Translations under genes and position numbers: made by a program
Shown here: piece by piece, positions 7,008 to 16,381 of the stretch
How the letters are laid out: each line of letters starts with the position of its first letter
Position numbering within the stretch: position 1 is the first letter of the stretch
Notes under the pieces: generated by a model
Database searches by the model: none
Seen by the model: only the letters and a program-made list of their open reading frames with translations
Told to the model about the DNA's origin: nothing
Source: Muribaculaceae bacterium
Lineage (GTDB): Bacteria; Bacteroidota; Bacteroidia; Bacteroidales; Muribaculaceae
DNA length: 64,000 nucleotides
Assembly (NCBI GenBank): GCA_009775365.1
Contig: VSPM01000004.1
Span: forward strand, 1-64,000
Direction: 5' to 3'

Positions 7008-9248
7008 ATGAAACTGACCCGAGTTTTAGCAACTACATTGGCCTTATGCAGTGCAGCTTTATCTTTTTCGGCCACTCCGGTCTATCTTGACGAAAGCAAG
7101 ACTCTTGAAGAGCGAGTAGAGGATGCTCTGTCAAGAATGACACTTGAAGAGAAGATCGGCATCATACATGCCCAATCTAAATTCAGTGCCCCGGGGGTGC
7201 CTCGACTTGGAATATCTGAGATTTGGTGTACAGATGGCCCTATGGGAGTTCGTCCGGAAGTGCTGTGGGATGAATGGGAGCAGGCTCAATGGACCAACGA
7301 TTCCTGCACGGCATTCCCCTCTCTCACATGCCTTGCAGCCACATGGGACCCCGAAATGGCGGCTCTTTATGGCAAAAGCATCGGCGAGGAGGCCCGTTTC
7401 CGCAACAAAGCCGTGATTCTCGGCCCCGGTGTCAACATTTACAGGACTCCTCTATGCGGACGCAACTTTGAATATATGGGCGAAGACCCTTATCTCTCCG
7501 GAAAAATGGCTATAGATTATGTAAAAGGCGTGCAAGGCAACGGAGTTGCGGTCTGCGTAAAGCATTTCGCCCTCAACAACAATGAAATCAACCGCCACAC
7601 ATCAAACCCTATTGTAGACGACCGCACACTTTATGAAATATACCTCCCCGCTTTCAAGGCAGCCGCCATTGACGGCGGAGCATGGAGTTTCATGGGTGGC
7701 TACAACCTGTTTCGTGGAGAACATGCGAGCTACAACCCTATCCTGATGAACGACATCCTTAAAGGAGAATGGAATTGGGACGGAGCCGTGATTTCAGACT
7801 GGGGGGCGGTGCACGACACTGAAACTGCCGTGACCGGTGGCCTCGACATGGAGTTCGGAAGCTGGACCAACGGGCTAACCAACGGCGTTTCGAACGCCTA
7901 CGACAATTATTGGCTCGCAAATCCTTATCTCAACGGAATAAAAGAGGGTAAATTCTCTGAAAAGGAACTCGACGACAAGGTGCGCAGAGTGTTGCGACTA
8001 ACATTCCGCACAGCCATGAACAGAAACCGCCCCTGGGGCTCTATGGGCAGCGACGAGCATCGAGATGCCTGCCGCAAAATAGGCGCAGAGGGAATCGTGC
8101 TTCTTAAAAACCAAGGCAATCTGCTCCCTTTAGACCCCGCAAAAGTTAAGAAAATAGCAGTCATCGGCGAGAATGCTATAAAGATGATGACGGTAGGCGG
8201 AGGAAGTTCTTCTCTAAAGGCAAGATATGAAGTCACTCCTCTTGAAGGATTGAAAAGACGATTCGGTAAAGACTTTGACATTGTGTACGAACGCGGATAC
8301 GTTGGCGACACTCTCGGAGAATACAACGGGGTGAAGACAAATCAAGACCTGCGCGACTTCAGAACTGTGGAACAACTCACTTCCGATGCCGTGAAAGCGG
8401 CAAAAGAAGCCGACATAGTGCTCTACTTTGGAGGTCTCAACAAGTCTGACCATCAGGATGCAGAAGATTCCGACCGACTCTCTATGGTGCTTCCCTACGG
8501 ACAGGACGAACTCATTGAGGCTATCTGCAAAGCTAATAAAAACACTGTCGTGGTCAACATCAGCGGAACCGGAGTGGCTATGCCATGGGCAGACAAAGTC
8601 CAGGCTATTCTCCAGGCTTGGTATCTGGGCAACGAAACCGGAAATGCCATCGCCGACGTGTTAAGCGGTGATGTGAACCCAAGCGGCAAACTCCCCTACA
8701 CTTATTATGCTGACCTCATGCAATGTGGCGCACATAAACTTGGAGAATATCCCGGAACACCCGCAAAAGATAAATTCGGCAACGACATTTTCGACATCCC
8801 TTACAATGAAGGAATATATGTAGGCTATCGTTTCATCGACAAAAACAATCTCAAGCCCACATTCCCATTCGGACACGGACTCAGTTACACCACTTTCAAA
8901 TATGGAAAGGCCACAGTCGATAAAACCGAAGGTGTGAAAGGCGACTCCTTCACAGTGTCTGTGCCGGTCACAAACACCGGCAATAGAGAAGGCAAAGAAA
9001 CTGTGGAACTTTTCATATCAGACCTCAAATCGTCGGTAGACCGTCCGGTGAAAGAATTGAAAGGTTTCTCCAAAGTGTCGCTCGCTCCCGGGGAGACAAA
9101 GACTGTGACTTTCTCCGTAAATGAATACGACCTCAGTTTCTTCGATGCCGACAAACACGAATGGGTTTGCGAACCGGGAGATTTTGAAGCCCTCATTGGC
9201 GCATCATCTGCCGACATAAGAAGCAAAGTAAAATTCTCCGTAAGATAA
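7008..9248 (+). CDS. Secreted glycoside hydrolase family 3 enzyme (beta-glucosidase-like)
   Basis: A 746-residue exported enzyme that should remove terminal beta-linked sugars from oligosaccharides in the periplasm. A signal peptide occupies about residues 1-22. The GH3 N-terminal barrel follows, with KHFALNNNE and the nucleophile Asp264 in VISDWGAVHD. The second alpha/beta domain (about 370-600) carries LLKNQGNLLPL, and a C-terminal fibronectin-III-like domain spans about 650-740, including GHGLSYTTF just before it. Length and domain order are those of BglX-type enzymes. No SusC/SusD or other glycan genes are nearby, so it does not sit in a polysaccharide utilisation locus. Sugar specificity (gluco-, xylo- or other) cannot be read by eye. 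Confidence 0.93.
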   Translation: MKLTRVLATTLALCSAALSFSATPVYLDESKTLEERVEDALSRMTLEEKIGIIHAQSKFSAPGVPRLGISEIWCTDGPMGVRPEVLWDEWEQAQWTNDSCTAFPSLTCLAATWDPEMAALYGKSIGEEARFRNKAVILGPGVNIYRTPLCGRNFEYMGEDPYLSGKMAIDYVKGVQGNGVAVCVKHFALNNNEINRHTSNPIVDDRTLYEIYLPAFKAAAIDGGAWSFMGGYNLFRGEHASYNPILMNDILKGEWNWDGAVISDWGAVHDTETAVTGGLDMEFGSWTNGLTNGVSNAYDNYWLANPYLNGIKEGKFSEKELDDKVRRVLRLTFRTAMNRNRPWGSMGSDEHRDACRKIGAEGIVLLKNQGNLLPLDPAKVKKIAVIGENAIKMMTVGGGSSSLKARYEVTPLEGLKRRFGKDFDIVYERGYVGDTLGEYNGVKTNQDLRDFRTVEQLTSDAVKAAKEADIVLYFGGLNKSDHQDAEDSDRLSMVLPYGQDELIEAICKANKNTVVVNISGTGVAMPWADKVQAILQAWYLGNETGNAIADVLSGDVNPSGKLPYTYYADLMQCGAHKLGEYPGTPAKDKFGNDIFDIPYNEGIYVGYRFIDKNNLKPTFPFGHGLSYTTFKYGKATVDKTEGVKGDSFTVSVPVTNTGNREGKETVELFISDLKSSVDRPVKELKGFSKVSLAPGETKTVTFSVNEYDLSFFDADKHEWVCEPGDFEALIGASSADIRSKVKFSVR

Positions 9249-9255
9249 TCAAAAA

Positions 9256-9289
9256 AAGAAAGCGGCCGATTCACATCGACCGCTTTCTT
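9256..9289 (+). terminator. Terminator after the GH3 gene
   Basis: Arms 9256-9265 and 9280-9289 (AAGAAAGCGG / CCGCTTTCTT) plus an inner CGAT/ATCG pairing make a long stem, followed by TTTTT after a short gap. The A-run on the left makes it potentially bidirectional. Confidence 0.75.
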
Positions 9290-9453
9290 AATTTTTGAAC
9301 TAACCTAACATCATGAAACGATTTTCTGATATTATAACAAAGCATCGCCATGAAAGGTTCTCTATTTTTTTAATTTTCTCAAAAAAATCAGCATCAGCAA
9401 CTACAGGGCTTGTTGCCGGAAATTCACCTGATGAAAAATTTTTCACAAACCGA

Positions 9454-11922
9454 TCACGTCAGATCAATAACAGTGATTCCGGCTCCACCGAAACGCACAT
9501 CCTCATCGCGATAGTCTGCAACATTCGGATTAGCCTTCAGCTGCTGGCGTATGAGAGTCTTTAAAATTCCGTGTCCGGTGCCATGAAGAATGCGCAGCCT
9601 GCTTGCATTAAACTGCACTGCATCGTCAAGAAAATATGTCACAGCCTGCAGGGCCTCGTCAGCTCTCATGCCTCTCACGTCTATTTCATTTTTGAAATTT
9701 AACTGACGCTGACGGCTTTCGTCGCTTGTTGACGACGACACCGTGAGCACAGCAGACGTTGCAGCCTGTTTGGGTTTCTGCGCAGCCTGGAGTTTATCAA
9801 TCTCCACGATAGTGCGAAGCGCCCCGAAAGCAACTTCCGCCTTCTTGCCGCTCACACTGAGAATCTTTCCGACCACTCCCCCGCTCGACATCCTCACATA
9901 GTCACCTGCGACAAGAGATTTGGCCACATTTGGCTTTGTTTGCTTCTGTGCCCTCTTCTCGGCGTCGCTTTTCTTGCTCTTATGTCGCAACGGCTTCAAC
10001 ACCTCCGGCACTTTCTCATTTTCGCCATCTTGCTCAAGGCTCTGCTTATACTCCTCAAGCTCTCTTCTAATCTGGCGCGTGCGTTCCTTCTCCGCCTCTG
10101 CCTTGCGTATCTCATGAATGGATCGCTCTATCTGGGCATTGGCTCCGGCAAGAATCTCCTTCGCCTCCTCCTTGGCGGCACGTATAATGGCGGCACGCTG
10201 CGATTTAAGGTCTGACGAATTTGACTCATACGTTTCAAGCAGCTTGTCGAGTTTATGTTCCTTCTCCTTGATTCCAAGACGCTTGTTGGCCCAGTAACGC
10301 CTGTCGCGCTGAATCTCCAGCAGATACTTGTCCATATTAACATAGTCACTCCCCACAATCTCTCTCGCCCTGTCAATGACATCGGCAGGGAGGCCGGTGT
10401 TGCGGGCAATCTCCAAGGCAAATGAACTTCCGGGATTCCCTATCGACAACTGGAAAGTGGGACGCAGATGCTGGCGGTCATAAAGCATGGCCCCATTCAC
10501 GAAACCAGGCTCCGACTCTGCGAATGTCTTCAGATTCTGATAGTGAGTGGTCACAACTCCCATGCAGCCCGATTTACCCAAATCAGTAAGGATAGACTGC
10601 GCCAGTGCGCCGCCAATCTGAGGCTCGGTGCCGGAACCCATCTCATCGGCAAGAATCATGGTAGAAGAATTGGCGTGCATCAGGAAGTATTTCATATTCG
10701 ACAGATGCGAGGAATATGTGCTCAAATCATTTTCTATCGATTGCTCGTCGCCTATGTCGATAAATATGCCGGAAAACACTCCCATGTGCGAATTTGAATA
10801 CAAAGTTGGCAAGATTCCGCACTGCATCATGTATTGCACCACTGCCACTGTCTTCAGACACACCGACTTGCCTCCGGCATTAGGCCCGGAAATTATCAAT
10901 ATACGCTTTTCAGAATCAAGCCTTATGTCAAGAGGCACAGGTGTTCTACCCTGCTGCCTGAGATTCAGAAGCAGCCCCGGATGAACGGCATGAAACCAGT
11001 CAAGCTCCGGCTTCTTCTCGATAAGCGGCATCTCGCCGCCGGTGTCAGCGGCAAATCTCGATTTTGCCTTTATGAAATCAAGACGCGCAAGAATCTTGCA
11101 GCCATCCACAATCTCATCCACGCGCGGCCTTACCATATCTGTTATTGAAGTGAGAATCACAGCAATCTCTCTGCGCTCCTCCATTTCGAGTTCGCGCAGC
11201 CTGTTTCCGGCCTCCACCACTTCGGCAGGCTCAATAAAAACAGTCTTTCCGGTGGCGCTTTCATCATGCACAATGCCGTTTATGCTCCTTTTCACTGCAG
11301 CCGAAACCGGTATGACCATGCGCCCGTCGCGAATAGACGGCGCGGCATCCTTATCGACAAGGCCCTCCTGAACTGCCCTGTCGAGCACGCGCCTCATGGC
11401 CCTCTGCATCGATCCGGAAGCGGCAGACATTGCCCTTCTCACATCCGACAGTCCCGGCGAAGCATTGTCTTTGACATCGCCGAACCGTCCTATACACCTG
11501 TCAATCTCTTTCACTATCTCTGGAAAACCAGGCAACATGCTGAATTCATCAGCAAGATAAGGATAGAGAGACTTTCCGCTCTCCTCCTTTTTCATAAAAA
11601 ATTGCCCTACACTCCACATTGTCTGGAGCGTGGCCGACAATTTCTGAAGTCTGTCGGCCGACATGAACGAGCCTGCCGCCCTTATTTCTGAAAGCCACGG
11701 CACAACGTCATACACTCTTTCGTCGGGCATATCTGCTGATGATGACAGCAGCGCCATCATCTCCGACACACACCTAAGCCTGCGATTAATCTCATCATAG
11801 GTGGTGGAAAAACTCATCTTCTGCGCCTCTTCTCTGCCGAGACGTGTCTCACATTTTTCGGTCAGCATCTGTCGCAAAGATGCGAAACCTACTTTTGATT
11901 CAAAATCTTTTGGAAATATCAT
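9454..11922 (-). CDS. mutS2: MutS2-type ATPase/endonuclease with Smr domain
   Basis: A MutS paralogue that in other bacteria acts on branched DNA, to suppress recombination, or on stalled ribosomes. The protein has 822 residues from the ATG at 11922; a GTG six codons earlier is the only alternative. The MutS core and clamp come first, the Walker A GPNAGGKS is near residue 345, followed by LADEMGSGTEPQ. A long coiled-coil, K/E-rich stretch follows, then a C-terminal Smr nuclease domain with IDVRGMRADEAL and LHGTGHGIL. The N-terminal mismatch-recognition domain of MutS1 is absent, as expected. It is followed by no other gene on its strand and preceded, 38 nt upstream, by the universal stress protein, so the two may be co-transcribed. 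Confidence 0.93.
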   Translation of the reverse strand: MIFPKDFESKVGFASLRQMLTEKCETRLGREEAQKMSFSTTYDEINRRLRCVSEMMALLSSSADMPDERVYDVVPWLSEIRAAGSFMSADRLQKLSATLQTMWSVGQFFMKKEESGKSLYPYLADEFSMLPGFPEIVKEIDRCIGRFGDVKDNASPGLSDVRRAMSAASGSMQRAMRRVLDRAVQEGLVDKDAAPSIRDGRMVIPVSAAVKRSINGIVHDESATGKTVFIEPAEVVEAGNRLRELEMEERREIAVILTSITDMVRPRVDEIVDGCKILARLDFIKAKSRFAADTGGEMPLIEKKPELDWFHAVHPGLLLNLRQQGRTPVPLDIRLDSEKRILIISGPNAGGKSVCLKTVAVVQYMMQCGILPTLYSNSHMGVFSGIFIDIGDEQSIENDLSTYSSHLSNMKYFLMHANSSTMILADEMGSGTEPQIGGALAQSILTDLGKSGCMGVVTTHYQNLKTFAESEPGFVNGAMLYDRQHLRPTFQLSIGNPGSSFALEIARNTGLPADVIDRAREIVGSDYVNMDKYLLEIQRDRRYWANKRLGIKEKEHKLDKLLETYESNSSDLKSQRAAIIRAAKEEAKEILAGANAQIERSIHEIRKAEAEKERTRQIRRELEEYKQSLEQDGENEKVPEVLKPLRHKSKKSDAEKRAQKQTKPNVAKSLVAGDYVRMSSGGVVGKILSVSGKKAEVAFGALRTIVEIDKLQAAQKPKQAATSAVLTVSSSTSDESRQRQLNFKNEIDVRGMRADEALQAVTYFLDDAVQFNASRLRILHGTGHGILKTLIRQQLKANPNVADYRDEDVRFGGAGITVIDLT

Positions 11923-11960
11923 ATTATGCGCTTCCCGCACAATTGGTTATTATTATTAGA

Positions 11961-13100
11961 TTAAACCGGCAGCGACAGCAACGGCATATCCCTCTCGAAA
12001 AGGATTTTATGCGCTATCCCGGGATTGAAGAGACGGCTCAGTATGTTGCGCTTCTTATTCGGCACAATCAACATCTGAACGCCTCGCTGACCGGCAAAAT
12101 TAGCAAAATCTTCCATAAAAGTCTTGGCCGGGAACACTTCCGAATAAAAATGTGCGGCCGGATAACTCTTATTGAAATAATCTCGCAATGTCTCTACTTT
12201 TACTTTTACATCCACACCTGCACGCTCGTTGACCGGCACAAGAGTGACATCCACATCCGGATAATTAAACAAGCGCATGAGGGTGTCGATCGACATTATG
12301 TCATGCTGATCAAGGTTGCAGAAAAACACAAGACGCTTTATGTCTTTCACGTCTGTGAGTTTCCAGTTCTCCGGCACTGCAAAAACCGGCACCCTGCATG
12401 AATCAAGCACCTCTGCCGTTACACTCCCTATCAAATCCGACTCCTTCCTGTCTTTGCCGCGAGTGGCCATAACCACAAGCGCCGGCGACGACAATCGGCA
12501 ATATTCCTTAATCACATCTTCAGCCACACCTTCGTTGAGCATGGTTGTGAACTGCACTTTTTCAATTGTGCCGGACTCCTGCTCCCTCTCTATCTCTTTC
12601 CGCAAAGAACGCATCATCCTGTCGGCCTGTTTTCTTATGCCTGAAGCTGCCTCCATGTCGGCAAGTTCTTCTCCAGGCACAGAGTCAACACCACCGTCGA
12701 ACGTATCGTCAAACGCAAGACTCCCGGTGAAATAAGGTGTGGCATAAGCATAGAGAATCACAGGATGCAGGTTCAGTCTCCTTGCAAGGGCAAAACCCAG
12801 ACGGCAAGCCATCATTGTGTAGGGGGAGAAATCCACCGGCATCAGTATCTTGCCCGATGAGCCGGCCATCTGCATTTCCATCTGCGGAGACACAATCGAC
12901 TCGGCGCTTTCCGTCAGTTTCAAGGCGAGAGGCAAGTCGCGCTCATTGATTTTCACCCTCACTCCGGAGGCGATTCCCGCCCCTGTAATCACAAGCTTCT
13001 CGAATTTCACTTCCAATCCGTGACTTTCAAGGATGCTTCTCAATGTCACAGCCCTGTCATAAGTGTGGATGGCAAGTGTTATATATTTTTCTCCGCCCAT
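11961..13100 (-). CDS. Universal stress protein, tandem UspA domains with extra N-terminal domain
   Basis: A 379-residue soluble protein. Residues 1 to about 75 resemble a small DUF2007-like signal-transduction fold (ITLAIHTYDRA start, alternating strands). The first UspA domain begins with ILMPVDFSPYTMMACRLGFALARRL near residue 88 and holds the nucleotide-binding-like segment VVMATRGKDRKESDLIGSVTAEVL. A second, more divergent UspA domain fills residues 240-379 and lacks an obvious ATP-binding GxxGxxxxS loop. Function is probably stress or energy-state sensing. It lies just upstream of mutS2 on the same strand. The N-terminal assignment is tentative. Confidence 0.85.
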   Translation of the reverse strand: MGGEKYITLAIHTYDRAVTLRSILESHGLEVKFEKLVITGAGIASGVRVKINERDLPLALKLTESAESIVSPQMEMQMAGSSGKILMPVDFSPYTMMACRLGFALARRLNLHPVILYAYATPYFTGSLAFDDTFDGGVDSVPGEELADMEAASGIRKQADRMMRSLRKEIEREQESGTIEKVQFTTMLNEGVAEDVIKEYCRLSSPALVVMATRGKDRKESDLIGSVTAEVLDSCRVPVFAVPENWKLTDVKDIKRLVFFCNLDQHDIMSIDTLMRLFNYPDVDVTLVPVNERAGVDVKVKVETLRDYFNKSYPAAHFYSEVFPAKTFMEDFANFAGQRGVQMLIVPNKKRNILSRLFNPGIAHKILFERDMPLLSLPV

Positions 13101-13148
13101 ACCAATTGATTTTAATTTGACTATAATAAATCTGCTGAAACCCTTATA

Positions 13149-13188
13149 TTTTCATCGGCGCCCCAGGTAACTGAAGCGCCGATGAAAT
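13149..13188 (-). terminator. Hairpin between the HTH gene and the universal stress protein gene
   Basis: Arms 13151-13161 and 13176-13186 (TTCATCGGCGC / GCGCCGATGAA) make a perfect 11-bp stem. It lies after the stop of the minus-strand HTH gene and before the universal stress protein gene. The T-run on the minus strand is poor, so it may attenuate rather than end transcription. Confidence 0.5.
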
Positions 13189-13214
13189 GAATCGGTTCTC
13201 TTTGAGAAAACAAA

Positions 13215-13478
13215 TCAAGCCTCAGCCTGGTTCTGCTCCTCAAGAATCTTAACAGCCATGTCATAGATTGTGGTGTCGTCAAGAACCACGAGGCCGCCGT
13301 CGGGACCCGGCTCTATATGCATGCCGACGTTCTTTCCAAACTGGTAGTTGACACCGCCGAAATAGTTGCGCACTGTCTGCACAGTAAGGTTAAGTTCGTC
13401 GGCTATTCTATGTGTGGAGCCGTCGGGCAAACTGTCTTTGAGTCTGCGGAGTTCGTTGAACGTGATTGTCTTGCTCAT
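13215..13478 (-). CDS. Small helix-turn-helix DNA-binding protein
   Basis: An 87-residue protein with a helix-turn-helix at about residues 20-45 (THRIADELNLTVQTVRNYF), which reads like a homeodomain-type or winged HTH recognition unit. A strand-rich C-terminal half (PGPDGGLVVLDDTTIYDMAVKIL) could mediate dimerisation. It lies alone with a 168-nt non-coding spacer upstream. Similar short proteins are widespread in Bacteroidales, but I know of no assigned function. A DNA-binding role is inferred from the motif only. Confidence 0.75.
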   Translation of the reverse strand: MSKTITFNELRRLKDSLPDGSTHRIADELNLTVQTVRNYFGGVNYQFGKNVGMHIEPGPDGGLVVLDDTTIYDMAVKILEEQNQAEA

Positions 13479-13646
13479 AGCAGATGGTATTTTGAGGTTA
13501 TACTTAAACGATTGACTATAAGTAACCGTCGATTATTATTATTGAAAGAAAATCAGATTAACCTGTTTTCGAATGCTAATTTAGACATTTTTTTGCATTC
13601 CACCAAGTAATTTGAATTTTTCTCATGTGTTATACAACATATTCTG

Positions 13647-14456
13647 TCAGATTATCTCCAAATCCGACGCCGCCACCCATCCTATATAATCGGAATTTAG
13701 GCGTATCTTATACCAGGTTACGTTTCCCTCGGCGTCAGCTTCTTCTGAAAGAATCTGAACTTGCGTGCCTCTTGTCAGCACAAGCTCCTTCCCTTCAGCC
13801 GCCTCTTTGCCCGGCTCTGTCAGCAACGTTGTCTTGAATGCCGTCAGAACTCCTTCCGACGAAGAATGGTAGGCCCTGACCCCCATGAATGCAAACATCA
13901 CAAACACAAACGACATGGCCAGGAATATCAGTCCGCCGAAAAAGCCTGTCTTTCTGGCAAGAACCACACGCGAAAAAATATAGAGAGCCACACATCCCAG
14001 AAAACAGATAAAGCACACGGCTCCCCACACTCCCCATGTGTCTGAAGAGATGTCTTTCGCCACAGAGGCATGTACCGACTGAAAAAACGACGGTTCGTCT
14101 GTGCCTGCTTTCAGGTGTTTCCCCTTCTGTTCCGCCTTGTTGGCATCCTCCACACGGCTTTGAAGGTATCGCAGATTTGCGTTTATCTCTTCATTTCCCG
14201 GGTCGAGGCGACGCGCACGCAGATAATTCAGCATCGCCTGCCCGTAGTCGCCCGCCTGATAATAGGCGCTGCCAAGATTAAAAAGCACCGGGGCAGATGT
14301 GCCGTTCTCCTCTATCAGTTCATTGTATATGGATATCGCCTTGGCATATTCCTTGGCATTATATGCGGAATCGGCGTCTGCCACATTCGCGCCTCTCACT
14401 ATTCCCGGAATCACCGAAAATATGAATAGAATCAGGATTGTTATCTTATTTTTCAT
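13647..14456 (-). CDS. batE: BatE: TPR and SH3-domain membrane protein
   Basis: Last gene of the Bat operon. From the ATG at 14456 it has 269 residues; the open frame begins upstream at a TTG but the later ATG is immediately followed by a signal peptide. TPR units occupy about residues 22-95 (SAYNAKEYAKAISIYNELI, NLGSAYYQAGDYGQAMLNYLRA). Two membrane segments follow near 130-185, and a C-terminal bacterial SH3 domain (TRGTQVQILSEEA, TWYKIRLNSDYIGWV) lies in the periplasm. The start overlaps the batD stop by 11 bp, indicating translational coupling. Bat genes were first linked to aerotolerance in Bacteroides fragilis; their biochemical role is still unclear. Confidence 0.88.
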   Translation of the reverse strand: MKNKITILILFIFSVIPGIVRGANVADADSAYNAKEYAKAISIYNELIEENGTSAPVLFNLGSAYYQAGDYGQAMLNYLRARRLDPGNEEINANLRYLQSRVEDANKAEQKGKHLKAGTDEPSFFQSVHASVAKDISSDTWGVWGAVCFICFLGCVALYIFSRVVLARKTGFFGGLIFLAMSFVFVMFAFMGVRAYHSSSEGVLTAFKTTLLTEPGKEAAEGKELVLTRGTQVQILSEEADAEGNVTWYKIRLNSDYIGWVAASDLEII

Positions 14457-16302
14457 CTCCGGCAGTTTTTGTTTGTTTGAAAGCATCCTCAAGACTGTTT
14501 ATCACATTCACACCCTCGTCATAAACCGGCTGCATGTCGCCCTTGGCGGAAGCCGGAGAGTATTTAGAGAATTCGCACTCATCTATGAGGTCGATTATCT
14601 GCTTCACTTCTTTCTCCCCTATGCCTCGCTCGCTAAGTTTTCCGCTCACATTCTCGCGGTTAAGTTCGGATGTAGGCATCTTGAGTTTATCGCTCACATA
14701 TCCCCACAAGGCAGCAAGCATCTCGTCATAGAAGTTGTCTACGTCATTGTTCCGTATGCAAATCCCGGCTTTCTTCAGGCGCATACGAGCCATTTTGCTG
14801 GCTCTCCTGCTCTTCACGGCAAGATAGTCGGCATTAGCTTTAAGATAGGAACGATAATACACCACTGCTCCGAGCAGAATCAAGACAGGCAATATGTAGA
14901 AGAGCCAGTAGCTGAATCTTTCCACATAAGGGGTATGTGTCTTTTTCAAATCCCCTTTCACCGGAAGGAGATTCGGATTGAACGACATCTTGCCTCTTGT
15001 CTGCGACTTTTCAGAGCCTTTACCTTTTCCTACAGTAACGTTATATCCTCTGGCTGTTGATGTCTCATACCTGCCGGTCTGGGGATTGAAATATGACAAT
15101 GTGACCTCGGGGATTGTAAATGTGCCTGACTCAAGGGGCATAAACGAATAGTCGAAGCGTGCAGTGCCGCTCACATTGTTTCTTCCAACATTGGCATTCA
15201 CCTCCGGATTCGGGCTGTAAACCTCAAGTTCTGCCGGATACAGTGCATTGAGGTCAGGCAGTTTCACATATTTGAGGTTGCCTGTGCCGGTCACTGCATA
15301 AACTATCGACGCAGCCTGATTGCTCATAAGGTTCTGTGCCGGAAGTGTAGACGTGATCTTAAACTGTCCCACGCCTCCCGAGAAATTAGCGGGCACCGGT
15401 TTCGGCAGACTCTTAACATTCACTGTCAAATCATTCGGCTTGACATTGAGCTGCAACGGCTTGGCCACAGACATGCTCCCCCAGAACGGGTCGTGATAAT
15501 ACTCTCTCTCATCCACGCTCACGGTGTAGGTGTTGCCGAGCACTTTCAACTGCCCTTCCATTTGCGGGAATATGATGTAGCGTGCAATCACTGCCGTGGC
15601 ATAAGTCTTACCCTGATATGTTTCATATGACAGCGAGGTGGATATGTCTTTCGACTCCTCTACCACAAACCCCTCAAATTTAGGAGCGGCAGTAGCCCCT
15701 ATGAACTTGATGGCATCATATGTGGTATAGAGTTTTACGGTATAGACAAGTGCCTCCTGCTCATATGCCGTAGCCCGCGACACGTCTGCTTTCAAAAAGA
15801 GATTGCCGTCACCTTTCCCAATAAACTTAGGGCCGTCTGCACTGTTATGCCTCCCTTGTGCAGCCCGGGCGTTGCCGGAATTTTGTTGAGCGCCTTGAGA
15901 TGAAGAGGCCGCGCTCGCCCCTATGGCATAATTCACGGCATTACTTTTCACACCCCCGACTGTGACAGGGCCGAAAGAATATTGCCCCTCTTTTTGCGCC
16001 CTGAGTGTGAGCGTATAGGTGTAGCTGAAACTTTGGGTCGTTTTGCCGTTCACACTCGAAAAACGCGAACTTTGGCCGGTGCGTTCAAAATACATCACTT
16101 TTGCTCCCGGCACCGTGGCCGGCTTCTCGGGCGTGGCGTCGAGATTTGTCACCTCATAAGAGATATAAAACAGGTCGCCCACACCTATCTCCCGGCGCCC
16201 TCTGCCGGACTGCACAGTGAGTCTTACTGAGGCTGCAAAGCATGAAGCCCCGCTCAGCAGCATCACCAGCAACAGCAAAATATGTCTTGTCTTAAATTTC
16301 AT
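14446..16302 (-). CDS. batD: BatD: large periplasmic/membrane protein of the Bat complex
   Basis: A 618-residue protein with an N-terminal signal peptide (cleaved near SCFA). The long beta-rich periplasmic region consists of repeated Ig-like segments, marked by conserved strings such as GVGQFKIT and IPEVTLSYFNPQTGRYE. One transmembrane helix at about 470-490 (LFYILPVLILLGAVVYY) is followed by a cytosolic helical tail of about 120 residues. This is the oxygen-tolerance BatD family architecture. It is flanked by batE downstream (overlap) and a shorter paralogue upstream. The periplasmic portion probably interacts with the vWA partners BatA and BatB, which is inference from conserved gene order. 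Confidence 0.9.
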   Translation of the reverse strand: MKFKTRHILLLLVMLLSGASCFAASVRLTVQSGRGRREIGVGDLFYISYEVTNLDATPEKPATVPGAKVMYFERTGQSSRFSSVNGKTTQSFSYTYTLTLRAQKEGQYSFGPVTVGGVKSNAVNYAIGASAASSSQGAQQNSGNARAAQGRHNSADGPKFIGKGDGNLFLKADVSRATAYEQEALVYTVKLYTTYDAIKFIGATAAPKFEGFVVEESKDISTSLSYETYQGKTYATAVIARYIIFPQMEGQLKVLGNTYTVSVDEREYYHDPFWGSMSVAKPLQLNVKPNDLTVNVKSLPKPVPANFSGGVGQFKITSTLPAQNLMSNQAASIVYAVTGTGNLKYVKLPDLNALYPAELEVYSPNPEVNANVGRNNVSGTARFDYSFMPLESGTFTIPEVTLSYFNPQTGRYETSTARGYNVTVGKGKGSEKSQTRGKMSFNPNLLPVKGDLKKTHTPYVERFSYWLFYILPVLILLGAVVYYRSYLKANADYLAVKSRRASKMARMRLKKAGICIRNNDVDNFYDEMLAALWGYVSDKLKMPTSELNRENVSGKLSERGIGEKEVKQIIDLIDECEFSKYSPASAKGDMQPVYDEGVNVINSLEDAFKQTKTAGDEK

Positions 16303-16381
16303 AGTCTAAATTCAGGACTGTTATGTTTTAGTTTAATCGTAGGGAGAGAAAAGAAAATCTATGTTCCTGTCATTCCGGAAC

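Noticed and set aside
9313..9564. 83-residue plus-strand ORF after the GH3 terminator
   Set aside because: Its second half is antisense to the 3' end of mutS2, composition is not protein-like and there is no promoter-start arrangement; the first half is AT-rich spacer.
14299..15060. 253-residue plus-strand ORF
   Set aside because: It lies wholly antisense to batE and batD, whose frames have clear domains, so it is a shadow frame.
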